DNA from: Desulfonatronum lacustre DSM 10312 | GTDB taxonomy: Bacteria > Desulfobacterota > Desulfovibrionia > Desulfovibrionales > Desulfonatronaceae | Direction of reading: 5' to 3' | DNA length: 64,000 nt | Assembly: GCF_000519265.1 (NCBI RefSeq) | Contig: NZ_KI912608.1 | Location: 2,575,313-2,639,312 of the forward strand | In this document: positions 18,299-27,979 of the stretch, in pieces | How the letters are laid out: every line of letters starts with the position of its first letter | How positions within the stretch are numbered: position 1 is the stretch's first letter | Position numbers and translations under genes: made by a program | Notes under the pieces: generated by a model | The model's database searches: none | What the model saw: only the letters and a program-made list of their open reading frames with translations | Told to the model about the DNA's origin: nothing

Positions 18299-19531
18299 TC
18301 AGTCCGCGGCCACGCACACCATGGAAAAATCGTTCCCGGTCAAACACCGCCCACCGTCCGAGGTGACTTCAAAGGTGTTCTCCACCCCGACCATGCCCAG
18401 CCCGGGCAGGCCGATCTTCGGCTCCAGGGCCAGAACCATGCCCTGTTCCAGCGGGGTCTCGAAACCCTTGGCCAGGGCCGGCCATTCGTCAATGGCCAGG
18501 CCGATGCCGTGGCCCAGAAAGCGGACCTTGTTCCCGCCCAGGGCCATGAAACCCTGGCTCCAGCCCTCCTGTTCGGCCCAGTCCCAGCAATGCTGGAACA
18601 ACCGGCTGGGAACGGCTCCGGGCCGCAGGTTCTCGGCCAGCCATCCCTGGACCGCGACGCAGAAGTCGTGGGCGCGCCGCGCCTGCTCCGGGATATCCTC
18701 GCACGCTCCGGCCCAATAAACCTGGGTCTTGTCCGTCTGGTAGCCTTCCAGGGCGAAACCCACGTCCAAGGTCAACGGTTCCCCGGCATTCCAGACCGTT
18801 CCGGCATACCCCATATGGGACACGGCGGGATGCTGACCGCGCAGTCCCACTGGTCCGTCGAACACGCTGGGATAATTGGCGCTGTCCCCGGCGGAGACGT
18901 GGCCCAGGAAAATTTCCTCCCCGTGGTTCTGCATCCGCAACAGCCCATGGTGCCCCTGGCTGAAGAACACCTCCCAGATCCGGATCGAAATCTCCCGCTC
19001 GGTCATGCCCGGGGCAATCCGCTCCGGCAGCAACTCCCGCAGGCAGCGATCATGGCGAGCGCCCGCCAGGCGCATCTTGGCCAGTTCCCAAGGGGTCTTC
19101 ACGGCCCTGGTCTGGTGCAGCACGCTATCGGCGGAACGCAGGTCATATCCGCTCAAATGCTTGGCCAATCCCTGCCCCAAGGCCCAGGTCAACCCGGACA
19201 TCTCCACGCCGACCATCTCGGACAAGGGCGAACCGGCCTCCTTGGCCAGGTCGGAGAGCTCACGAAAGGAACGGTACGTGGCCACGTGCTCTACCCCGGA
19301 TTCCAATCGAACCCGCTCAATGCCCTTCCGGACCAGCAACATCGGCCGCCCTTCCACCGGCAGCCAGAATACTCCATTGGTCCAGGATCCGGTGAAGTAA
19401 TAAATATTCATCCGCGAAAACACGAGCACGCCACCCGCATCGGGCAACTGGGTCCGCAACAAGGACCGACACCGCTCCCAACGCCGGGCCAGCTCTTCTT
19501 CCGGGATGCGTTCCAAGGCTTCAAAATTCAT
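18299..19531 (-). CDS. M24-family metallopeptidase (Xaa-Pro aminopeptidase/creatinase fold)
   Basis: A 410-residue protein with an N-terminal creatinase-like domain (to about 165) and a pita-bread catalytic domain. The five metal ligands are visible in order: Asp in LTLDVGF, Asp in YQTDKTQ, His in GHGIGL, Glu in LEPKIG and Glu in VENTFEV. It therefore looks catalytically competent and may cleave X-Pro peptides. A decayed copy of its 3' end lies at 15428-15556. It is convergent with the kinase gene and follows mqnC by 23 bases. Confidence 0.88.
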   Translation of the reverse strand: MNFEALERIPEEELARRWERCRSLLRTQLPDAGGVLVFSRMNIYYFTGSWTNGVFWLPVEGRPMLLVRKGIERVRLESGVEHVATYRSFRELSDLAKEAGSPLSEMVGVEMSGLTWALGQGLAKHLSGYDLRSADSVLHQTRAVKTPWELAKMRLAGARHDRCLRELLPERIAPGMTEREISIRIWEVFFSQGHHGLLRMQNHGEEIFLGHVSAGDSANYPSVFDGPVGLRGQHPAVSHMGYAGTVWNAGEPLTLDVGFALEGYQTDKTQVYWAGACEDIPEQARRAHDFCVAVQGWLAENLRPGAVPSRLFQHCWDWAEQEGWSQGFMALGGNKVRFLGHGIGLAIDEWPALAKGFETPLEQGMVLALEPKIGLPGLGMVGVENTFEVTSDGGRCLTGNDFSMVCVAAD

Positions 19532-19554
19532 TTTTACCTCTCGTTAGATCGGCC

Positions 19555-20583
19555 TTACGCCGGTGAGTAATCCATCCTCCGGCGCATGGGGGTGAACCCC
19601 GCGCCCTCGACAATGGCCCGCAGATCCTCCTCGGGGAGCAGAAAACGGACCCCGGCGGCGGCGACGACGTTTTCCTCGATCATGGTCGACCCCATGTCGT
19701 CCGCGCCCCAGTGCAGGGCCATCTGGCCCACCAGAGGGCCTTGGGTGACCCAGGAAGCCTGGATGTGCGGGACGTTGTCCAGATAGAGGCGGCTGAGGGC
19801 CAGAAACTTCAGGTACTCGACGGAAGAGGCTTCTGGGACGTCGATCTGGGTGTTGCGGGGCTGAAAGGTCCAGGGAATGAACGCGGTGAACCCGCCGGTT
19901 TGGTCTTGCAGGTCGCGCAGCTTATCCAAGTGTTCCAGCCGGTCTTCGATCCTTTCCCCGTGTCCGAACATCATGGTCGCCGTGGTCTTCAGGCCTTGAC
20001 GGTGGGCGCATTCCATGACCTCCAGCCACTTGGCGGCGGAGCATTTATGGGGCGAGATCCGGGTGCGGACGTGGTCCACCAGAATTTCCGCCCCTCCGCC
20101 GGGAATGGAATCCAGGCCCGCCGCGGCAAGGCGGGTCACCACCTCGGCCACGCTCAGGCCGGAAGCCTCGGACAAAAATACGATCTCCGGGGGGGAGAAG
20201 CCGTGTACGGCCACTTCCGGAAATTCCCGCTTCAGAAACGTGAGCATGATCCGGTAGAAATCCAGACTCAATTCCGGGTTCATTCCGCCCTGAAGCAGGA
20301 TTTGTCGCCCGCCGAGGGCCATGGTTTCCCGGACCTTCTCGCCCAATTCGTCCAACGCCAGAACATATCCTTCGGCATGGCCCGGCGGTCGGAAGAAGGC
20401 GCAAAAACGGCACCCGGACACGCAGATGTTGGTGTAGTTGATGTTTCTGTCCACGATATACGTGACCACGGCCTGGGGATGCATGGCCACCCTTTCGGCA
20501 TGGGCCAGGGCCCCGATTTCGATGACGTTCAAATCGTTCCAGAGCCCCAGGGCATCCGCCGCGCTGATGCGTTGTTCCGCCAT
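19555..20583 (-). CDS. mqnC: Cyclic dehypoxanthinyl futalosine synthase (menaquinone, futalosine pathway)
   Basis: A radical-SAM enzyme of the futalosine route to menaquinone. It has CVSGCRFC (the CX3CX2C cluster motif), RNINYTN before it, LLQGGMNPELSLDFY, HGFSPPEI, AAGLDSIPGGGAEIL and FIPWTFQPRNT, all typical of MqnC. MqnE is the nearest alternative and shares several motifs. Start chosen at the ATG at 20581-20583 (MAEQRIS); the open frame extends 29 codons further without family features. No other mqn gene is present in the window. Confidence 0.83.
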   Translation of the reverse strand: MAEQRISAADALGLWNDLNVIEIGALAHAERVAMHPQAVVTYIVDRNINYTNICVSGCRFCAFFRPPGHAEGYVLALDELGEKVRETMALGGRQILLQGGMNPELSLDFYRIMLTFLKREFPEVAVHGFSPPEIVFLSEASGLSVAEVVTRLAAAGLDSIPGGGAEILVDHVRTRISPHKCSAAKWLEVMECAHRQGLKTTATMMFGHGERIEDRLEHLDKLRDLQDQTGGFTAFIPWTFQPRNTQIDVPEASSVEYLKFLALSRLYLDNVPHIQASWVTQGPLVGQMALHWGADDMGSTMIEENVVAAAGVRFLLPEEDLRAIVEGAGFTPMRRRMDYSPA

Positions 20584-20721
20584 TTCAATTCCCGCCCTTG
20601 TGTCGCTGATTCGCAACAACCGTAACTGTTTACTTGCCCAAAATCGTGGGGTAGACCTCTTTCGGTTCAACGCCGCCCAGCGGCTTGTCCCCCTAACTGA
20701 GTGCAGAAAAAGTCCTTATCC

Positions 20722-20848
20722 ACAGTCCGTTCAAAAACAGCCAAGTGCAAGGAGCAAAAAAAGTTCAAGGTCGAAGCGTATTTATTCATACGTGAGAGTT
20801 TGAACTTTTTGCAGCGACGCAGCAATTGGGAGTTTTTCAACGGACTGT
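20722..20848. repeat. 127-bp nested palindromic intergenic element
   Basis: The ends ACAGTCCGTTCAAAAAC (20722-20738) and GTTTTTCAACGGACTGT (20832-20848) are inverted copies with one mismatch. Inside, AAAAAGTTCAA (20758-20768) pairs with TTGAACTTTTT (20800-20810). At the centre CGTA-N8-TACG (20777-20792) forms a loop. The whole element could fold as one long hairpin. It ends just before the Shine-Dalgarno of the CoA-binding protein gene. The architecture resembles a MITE or other mobile palindromic repeat; no second copy lies in this window. Confidence 0.75.
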
Positions 20849-20862
20849 CAAGGAGTCCGAAC

Positions 20863-21279
20863 ATGCTCAATCTCGCTGAGCTAGCCGCCCGTCTGGCTCA
20901 GGTCAAGACCATCGCCGTGCTCGGGGCCAAGGACGTCCCCGGACGTCCCGTGGACCGCGTCGGCCGGTACCTGATCAACAGCGGTTTCACCATTTTCCCC
21001 GTTCACCCGGTTCGCAAAGACGTCTGGGGATTGCCCACCTATGCCCGGCTCCGGGATATTCCCGAACCCATCGATCTCGTGGACGTTTTTCGCGCTCCCC
21101 AGTTCTGCGCGGATCATGCCCGGGAATGCCTGGAACTGGCTCCTCTGCCCGGAATATTCTGGATGCAGACCGGCATAGCCAACCACGAAGCCCGGGAGTT
21201 GCTTCAGGCGGCCGGCGTGCATGTGATTGAGGACCTTTGTCTGATGATTGAACATCAACGCCTTGCCGACCATGGATAA
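20863..21279 (+). CDS. CoA-binding domain protein (YccU family)
   Basis: A 138-residue Rossmann-fold protein with KTIAVLGAKDVPGRP, a nucleotide-binding loop, and the family motif FPVHPVRKDVWG. Further on are VFRAPQFCADHARECL, LPGIFWMQTGIAN and VIEDLCLMIEH, which match CoA_binding_2 proteins similar to the N-terminal domain of succinyl-CoA synthetase alpha. Precise function unknown. Start is the ATG at 20863 with AAGGAG at 7 bases, right after the palindromic element. Confidence 0.88.
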   Translation: MLNLAELAARLAQVKTIAVLGAKDVPGRPVDRVGRYLINSGFTIFPVHPVRKDVWGLPTYARLRDIPEPIDLVDVFRAPQFCADHARECLELAPLPGIFWMQTGIANHEARELLQAAGVHVIEDLCLMIEHQRLADHG

Positions 21280-21736
21280 CCCAAAGGAAAACACCGCGTT
21301 CACCTGTCTGCGCTGCGGCGGCTGCTGCCAGGGCGAAGGTGGCATCGTGCTCACCGAAGCCGACGTGGTTCGTCTTTGCGGCCACTTGGGCATGGAACGC
21401 CCGGCCTTTGCCGCCGCCTATGTGGAAACGGTCAGCGGCAAAAATCGGTTGCGGACCGACGTCAAAGGATGGTGCATCTTCTTCGCCGAAGGCTGCACCG
21501 TGCATCCGGCCAAACCCACGATCTGCCGGGCCTGGCCTTTTTTTCGGGGCAACATGGTGGACGCGACCAGTTGGGAAATGGCCCAGGACGCCTGTCCGGG
21601 CATCAATCCCGAGCCGGGCCATCTCGAATTCATCGCCCAGGGAGAGACATACCTGCGAAGCCTGGAGGTGGAGCCGTCCTCGGATGTCGGCCCGAATGCC
21701 CTGCGTAGTGGAAAGGGTGCGCAAAACGCCCCCTGA
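21272..21736 (+). CDS. YkgJ-family cysteine-cluster protein
   Basis: A 154-residue protein with CLRCGGCCQG near the N-terminus, then GWCIFF, GCTVHPAKPTICRAWPF and DACPGI, the conserved cysteines of the UPF0153/YkgJ family, thought to bind zinc or an iron-sulfur cluster. It overlaps the preceding CoA-binding gene by 8 bases, so translation is probably coupled. Function not established for the family. Confidence 0.87.
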   Translation: MDNPKENTAFTCLRCGGCCQGEGGIVLTEADVVRLCGHLGMERPAFAAAYVETVSGKNRLRTDVKGWCIFFAEGCTVHPAKPTICRAWPFFRGNMVDATSWEMAQDACPGINPEPGHLEFIAQGETYLRSLEVEPSSDVGPNALRSGKGAQNAP

Positions 21737-21776
21737 TCGCATGATCTGAAGTCATTCTTTCCGGACCGGTTCAGCC

Positions 21777-22607
21777 ATGTCCTTGAATCGCAGCTTCAAA
21801 ATCCTGGGCGTCGCGCCCGGCGCCCCCCTGGAAGACGTCAAAAAGGCCTTCCGCAAGCTGGCCTTCGCCTACCATCCGGACCTGCATCCGGACATGCCCG
21901 ACGCATCCCGCCGCTTTCAGGAACTGAACGAGGCCTACATCAGGGTTTCCCGCCATCTGGAAACCCAATCCGAAGCCGCTGGTCAACCGCCTCCGGGACC
22001 GAAAAGCGGACGTCCTCAAGCCGACGGCAAGCGACCCAAAGACGCTCAAGAAACGCCGAGCGGCGCTTCGCCAGGTGCTTCGACGGGCGCCTCGGAAAGC
22101 GAATGGTCCTCCAGTTCCCGCTACGCCAAGACGGCCCACTCCCGCTATCGTCGCCAGGCGGCCTACCAGCGGGAGGATCTGCTTAAGGATCTGCTCAAGG
22201 ACCCCTTCGCCCGCCAGGTCTATGAAGACATCTACAGTCAGGTTCGAGGAACGGGACGCGAACGGACCGCGGCGTCCGCCGAGGAACATGCCAAGAAGGT
22301 GCTGCGCGTGGAATGGGGGGATCGCAAGCTGGAGCTGGACTTCTCTCGAAGCCTCAAGGACCGCGTTGGAAGCTGGCTGCGCCGCCAGCTGGACGACGAA
22401 CAGACGGTCTCCTTTCCCCGCCGCCAACTTTTCCCCGGCAAACACGTTCGCATCCAGATTCAACAAGGCTGGCGCGGCCCCGCCACCACCCTGGACGTGG
22501 CCCTGCCGACGGACTTTATCCCCGGCCAACCCGTCCGACTCAAGGGCAAAGGCCGCAAGATCGGCCCCTGGCAAGGCGACCTCTACCTGCGCATCCTGCC
22601 GAAGTAA
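21777..22607 (+). CDS. DnaJ-domain co-chaperone-like protein
   Basis: A 276-residue protein with an N-terminal J-domain (about 5-65): [20 protein letters not shown] and the essential HPD in YHPDLHPD. A low-complexity Pro/Gly/Ser linker follows (about 70-115), and a C-terminal region (about 165-276) ends with [14 protein letters not shown], reminiscent of the DnaJ substrate-binding domain. No zinc-finger cysteines are present, so it is CbpA-like rather than full DnaJ. Confidence 0.8.
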   Translation: MSLNRSFKILGVAPGAPLEDVKKAFRKLAFAYHPDLHPDMPDASRRFQELNEAYIRVSRHLETQSEAAGQPPPGPKSGRPQADGKRPKDAQETPSGASPGASTGASESEWSSSSRYAKTAHSRYRRQAAYQREDLLKDLLKDPFARQVYEDIYSQVRGTGRERTAASAEEHAKKVLRVEWGDRKLELDFSRSLKDRVGSWLRRQLDDEQTVSFPRRQLFPGKHVRIQIQQGWRGPATTLDVALPTDFIPGQPVRLKGKGRKIGPWQGDLYLRILPK

Positions 22608-22630
22608 GGGCCGGGTTTCAAACCCGTCCC

Positions 22631-22634
<4 letters not shown>
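22606..22634. repeat. Short palindrome between convergent genes
   Basis: AGGGCCGGGTTTCAAACCCGTCCCCT forms an imperfect hairpin (CGGGTT/AACCCG core with G/C flanks) exactly between the dnaJ-like gene and the regulator gene, which converge. It lacks a T-run. It may be a REP-like element or a bidirectional terminator. Confidence 0.5.
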
Positions 22635-24199
<1,565 letters not shown>

Positions 24200-24242
24200 G
24201 GGGTCCTTGTTCGACGAGGGGTCGGTTTCGATGAAAAGAACA

Positions 24243-24281
24243 AAGGCGCGGCGGCCGCGTGAGACGAACCGCCGCGCCTTC
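24243..24281 (-). terminator. Terminator after iorAB
   Basis: AAGGCGCGGCGG (24243-24254) pairs perfectly with CCGCCGCGCCTT (24269-24280). On the minus strand it is followed by TGTTCTTTTC, so it ends the iorA-iorB transcript before the regulator gene. Confidence 0.75.
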
Positions 24282-24298
24282 AAGAGGTTTTCAGGTGA

Positions 24299-24886
24299 TC
24301 AGGCCACGGCCGCGGCGCCGAGACGCAGGGCCTTGACGTTGGCGTCCACCAGTTTGGGGGCCAGGGAAGCCGCGATGGTCTTCTCCATGCGCTCCAGGCC
24401 GAAGGGCAGGCGGTTCAGAGCGCAGAGCGCTCCCAGCAAGGCCAGGTTGCCGGCCGGCAACGCCCCGGCCTCCAGGCCCAGGCGCTGGCAGGGCAGGAAG
24501 TGCACGTGCGGAGTGCATTCCCGGACCATGCGCTCCATCTCCTCCAAGGGCGGTGACTGCTCCCGTCCGCAACAGACGCTGACCGGGGGCATCTGCTCAC
24601 TGCTGCTCAGAATCAGGCCCTCCGGGGCGAGATAGGGCAGGGCGCGCAGGGTCTCCAACGGTTCGAATCCCAGCAATACGTCGGCCTCGCCCGGGCTGAT
24701 CCGGGGATTGACGTACCCGCCCATGAGTACCGTGGATTCCACGATGCCGCCGCGTTGGGCCATGCCGTGAACTTCCCCGGCAACCACTGGAATGCCTTCA
24801 TCCAAAGCGGCCTGAGCCAGCAGGCGGGTCGCCGTGACCGTGCCTTGTCCGCCCACGCCGGTGAAAAAAATTCGCAAACGGGACAT
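24299..24886 (-). CDS. iorB: Indolepyruvate ferredoxin oxidoreductase, beta subunit
   Basis: A 195-residue gamma-type pyruvate-ferredoxin-oxidoreductase domain subunit. It begins LRIFFTGVGGQGTVTATRLL, the nucleotide-like glycine loop of this fold, and has VAGEVHGMAQRGG and LLGFEPLETLRALPYL. With IorA it oxidatively decarboxylates aryl pyruvates to aryl-acetyl-CoA in amino-acid fermentation, reducing ferredoxin. It begins two bases after the iorA stop. The ATG at 24884-24886 has AAGGAG at 6 bases. Confidence 0.92.
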   Translation of the reverse strand: MSRLRIFFTGVGGQGTVTATRLLAQAALDEGIPVVAGEVHGMAQRGGIVESTVLMGGYVNPRISPGEADVLLGFEPLETLRALPYLAPEGLILSSSEQMPPVSVCCGREQSPPLEEMERMVRECTPHVHFLPCQRLGLEAGALPAGNLALLGALCALNRLPFGLERMEKTIAASLAPKLVDANVKALRLGAAAVA

Positions 24887-24888
24887 GG

Positions 24889-26724
24889 TCAGCTCCTTTT
24901 CCGGGGTTTGATGTGTTCGCAAAGCTGTACGCAGAACATGCAGCCGTTGCACTGGTCAGGGTTGATGACCATTTTCCCGTCCTGAGTGAAAAAGGCCGGA
25001 CAGGCGAGGTGATCCATGCACTCGTTGCACCCGTCGCATCCCTCTTCCACCACGGCCGTGGCCGGGCGCTTTCGGCCCATGACCCGGCGGGCGAAGAGCG
25101 GGCAGGGCTCCTCGGCGATGAGCACCCGGACCCCGGACAGGGCCTTGAGCTCCTCCAGGACCTCCTTAGTGGCCTTCATGTTCAGCGGATTCTGGACCCG
25201 GACATGCTCCACTCCGCAGGCCTTGACCAGGGCCAGAATGTCCACCCGGGCCGTGTTCGGCCCCTTGGAGGTGTGTTCCACCCCGGGATGGGGCTGCTGG
25301 CCGGTCATGGCCGTGGTCTTGTTGTCCAGAATGACCACCAGCAGATCGTGGTGATTGAAGACGGCGTTGGCCAGTCCGGTGATTCCGGAGTGGAAGAAGG
25401 TGGAGTCCCCGATATAGGCCACCACGGTGCGCCCGCTGACCTTGGCCAGCCCGGAGCCCGTGGAGATGGAGGCTCCCATGCACACGCAGGTGTCCGCGGC
25501 CCGCAGCGGCGGCAGAACGCCCAGGGTGTAGCAACCGATGTCCGAGGAATAGAGGGCCTCGTCGCCGAAGACCTGGCGCACGCTGTAAAACGCGGCCCGG
25601 TGCGGACAACCGGGACACATGTTCGGCGGACGCATGGGCAGGCCTTGCGGCGCGGGACAGGGCTTTGCCGTCGCTTGAGGCAATCCCAGGGCCGCGCTCA
25701 AACCTTGCTTGACGATCAGCGAGGAATATTCGTCGAAATGGGGCAGATGCTCGCTCTTGCCGTGGATTTCCACGTTGACGCCCAGGCGCTGGGCCAGGGC
25801 GCGGATCTCGGTTTCCAGGATCGGCTCGCCCTCTTCCACGATGATCACCTTGGACAACCCCCGCAAAAAGCCCTCGATCATTTTTTCCGGCAGCGGGTAG
25901 GAAAAGCCCAGTTCCAGCACCCGAACCTTGTCCAGCAGGTCCAGATCCGTCAGGGCGTCCTTGAGGTAAACCCGGCTGATGCCCGAGCTGATGCAGCCCA
26001 CATCGCCCTGGCCGGAAATTTTGTTCAGCGGGGATTTTTCCGCCTCCTCCCGCAATTCTTCCAACTTTTGCAGCAGGATTTTATGCCTGGCCCGGGCCAC
26101 GGCCGGGATGATCACGAAGCGCCGAGGGTCGGAAACAAAAGGCGCTCCCTGCACCGGTGGCTGCATCGCGCCGAAGACCACTTCGCCACGCTGGTGGTTG
26201 ACCCGGGTGCTGGTGCGCAACATGACCGGCTGCTCAAATTGCCGGGACAAGTCCATGGCCGCCTTGGTCATATCCTTCATTTCCTGCGCGCTGGAAGGCT
26301 CCAGGCAAGGCATGCCCGCCAACCGGGCATAGTAGCGGTTGTCTTGTTCGTTCTGGCTGGAATGGCAGCCGGGATCATCCGCGCTGAGCAGCACCAGTCC
26401 TCCGGGGGCTCCGAAATAGGCTACGCTCATCAGCGGGTCCGCGGCGACGTTCACGCCCACGTGCTTCATGGTCACCAGCGTCGACGCCCCGCCCAAGGTG
26501 GCCCCGATGCCGACTTCCAAAGCCACTTTTTCGTTGGTCGAGTACTCGAAACCGTAGCCGCCCTTGTCGCTAAGCCGAAAAAAAGTGTCCGGAACCTCGG
26601 ACGACGGTGTGCCCGGATAGCAGGAGACGAAGCTGACCCCGGCCTCCAGCGCTCCGCGGACGATGGCCTCGTTGCCCAACAGCAGATGTTTCTCACCGGC
26701 TTGTCCTGAAAGAAGAATGTCCAT
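24889..26724 (-). CDS. iorA: Indolepyruvate ferredoxin oxidoreductase, alpha subunit
   Basis: A 611-residue thiamine-diphosphate enzyme subunit. The N-terminal half has GNEAIVRGALEAGVSFVSCYPGTPSSE; the C-terminal half has the TPP site (GDSTFFHSGITGLANAV, VVILDN) and the CPGCPHRAAFY motif. At the end are two ferredoxin-like clusters, CDGCNECMDHLAC and CNGCMFCVQLC. Catalyses CoA-dependent oxidation of indolepyruvate and related aryl pyruvates. I use the ATG at 26722-26724; a TTG upstream would add seven residues. Confidence 0.95.
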   Translation of the reverse strand: MDILLSGQAGEKHLLLGNEAIVRGALEAGVSFVSCYPGTPSSEVPDTFFRLSDKGGYGFEYSTNEKVALEVGIGATLGGASTLVTMKHVGVNVAADPLMSVAYFGAPGGLVLLSADDPGCHSSQNEQDNRYYARLAGMPCLEPSSAQEMKDMTKAAMDLSRQFEQPVMLRTSTRVNHQRGEVVFGAMQPPVQGAPFVSDPRRFVIIPAVARARHKILLQKLEELREEAEKSPLNKISGQGDVGCISSGISRVYLKDALTDLDLLDKVRVLELGFSYPLPEKMIEGFLRGLSKVIIVEEGEPILETEIRALAQRLGVNVEIHGKSEHLPHFDEYSSLIVKQGLSAALGLPQATAKPCPAPQGLPMRPPNMCPGCPHRAAFYSVRQVFGDEALYSSDIGCYTLGVLPPLRAADTCVCMGASISTGSGLAKVSGRTVVAYIGDSTFFHSGITGLANAVFNHHDLLVVILDNKTTAMTGQQPHPGVEHTSKGPNTARVDILALVKACGVEHVRVQNPLNMKATKEVLEELKALSGVRVLIAEEPCPLFARRVMGRKRPATAVVEEGCDGCNECMDHLACPAFFTQDGKMVINPDQCNGCMFCVQLCEHIKPRKRS

Positions 26725-26761
26725 ACGTCGTGGTACCCCTATCAATATCGGTTGGTGTTGG

Positions 26762-26781
26762 CCGCGCGGCGAACCGCGCGG
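26762..26781. other. UUCG-type GC hairpin between the TPR gene and iorA
   Basis: On the minus strand CCGCGCGG-TTCG-CCGCGCGG is a perfect 8-bp stem with a UUCG tetraloop, in the 92-base gap between the TPR gene stop and iorA. There is no T-run, so it may block read-through weakly or protect an mRNA end. Confidence 0.5.
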
Positions 26782-26816
26782 TCGAAATCAGATCCGAAAC
26801 CCGTGCGTTACGGCTC

Positions 26817-27527
26817 CTATGAAGATTCCCCGGCCATGCGCTGCCGAATTTGACCCGCCTTGAAAGCCAGATAGTCCGACTGTTGACCGTCCTCCCGGGC
26901 TTGCAACTCTTCAAAGGTCCGCAGGGCCAGTTCCCAGTTTCCATCGGCCTCGGCGGCCTCGGCCAGTTGCAGCAGCACGAGGGGCAGGAACTCCTCGGAC
27001 GCCCCGGCCCGCAGGGTCGTCAATTCCGTCACGGCCTCGGCGGCCTGGCCCAGGTGCAGCAGGGCCGTTGCCCGACCCACTCGGGCCAAGGCCTTCCAGT
27101 TATCCGGTCCGACCTCGACCAACAGCTTCCAATACTCCAGGGCCGTTGCCCAATCCCCGATATCCTGGGCCGCCTTGGCCGCTTCCAGATGGTGGCGCGG
27201 AAGCAAGGGCTCGGCCATCTCACCCCGAAGCCGCATCAACGCTTCCAGCCGCTCCGCTCCGTGGTATTCCAGCAGTGCGTGGCTCAAGGCCTGTTCACTG
27301 TTGGCCAGTTGGCGTTCCTGATAGGCGTTGAACCCGGCGTATCCGGCAATCAGGACCACGAACACCGCGGCCGCCGCGGCGAGCTTTTGCCAATGCTCCA
27401 CGAGCTTATCGAAAAAGGCGCGGGACTGCGTGCCGATCTCCGCCTCGAACCGATCTCCAAAACCTTTTCCCTCCGGCGCTTCCTGCTCCGGAAGCGATTC
27501 GCGGGAATGCTTTTCTTTTGCCGACAT
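26817..27527 (-). CDS. Membrane-anchored TPR protein (YfgM-like)
   Basis: A 236-residue protein: charged cytoplasmic N-terminus (about 1-47), one membrane helix (about 48-66, LAAAAAVFVVLIAGYAGF), then alpha-helical tetratricopeptide-like repeats with WATALEYWKLL, WKALARVGRATALLHLGQAAEA and WELALRTFEEL. The layout is that of YfgM-type ancillary proteins of the Sec translocon, but this is inference. ATG at 27525-27527 has AAGGGAG at 6 bases. Confidence 0.75.
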   Translation of the reverse strand: MSAKEKHSRESLPEQEAPEGKGFGDRFEAEIGTQSRAFFDKLVEHWQKLAAAAAVFVVLIAGYAGFNAYQERQLANSEQALSHALLEYHGAERLEALMRLRGEMAEPLLPRHHLEAAKAAQDIGDWATALEYWKLLVEVGPDNWKALARVGRATALLHLGQAAEAVTELTTLRAGASEEFLPLVLLQLAEAAEADGNWELALRTFEELQAREDGQQSDYLAFKAGQIRQRMAGESS

Positions 27528-27979
27528 CAACGACTCCCTTTGAAAAAATGAATAGTGTACAGAATTGTGACTGGACGTTCTGCTACACAGAAATGTAAAA
27601 AAGGTAAAGCTGAAAAAAGCCCTACAATGACGACAATTTGTATTATCTTGATATTGTAGGTCTTTTTGTCCACCGGAAGGCTTCGTGGAGGCCATGATCT
27701 TGTTTCATCAGCTCTTCTTTCTTAAAGAATTACCTTGTCTCCCTCTCTCAAACCGTCTTTCTGAACGTTTTTGTTCACCTCGCGACCTTTCATTTTGCAA
27801 AAGATGTTGTTATGAATTAATATGCGACAGGCGATCCCGAAGGGCCGTCCGTAAGGGCCATCCATCGCTCGTCGTTTTTTTCGAACGAAAAACCCCGTGC
27901 CATCAGCGAACCGATCCCAAAGCATCGCTTTGCGGCCCGCCCTTTTTAGATTCTCAAGCTTTTTTTTCGGAGCCACGCC
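27528..27979. other. 452-base AT-richer intergenic region with an orphan terminator-like hairpin
   Basis: The gap separates divergent genes. CCTACAAT (27621-27628) and ATTGTAGG (27653-27660) pair and are followed on the plus strand by TCTTTTTG, as in a terminator, though no plus-strand gene is seen before it. A second inverted repeat, GTTTTTTTCGAACGAAAAAC, lies near 27876-27895. No known riboswitch or coding region could be recognised. Confidence 0.4.

Noticed and set aside
24655-24675. GGTTCGAATCC, a tRNA T-loop-like sequence
   Set aside because: It lies inside iorB and no acceptor, D or anticodon stems can be built around it.
27825-27905. Possible riboswitch before the exported-protein gene
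   Set aside because: No conserved core of a known riboswitch class (cobalamin, c-di-GMP, fluoride, TPP) could be recognised.
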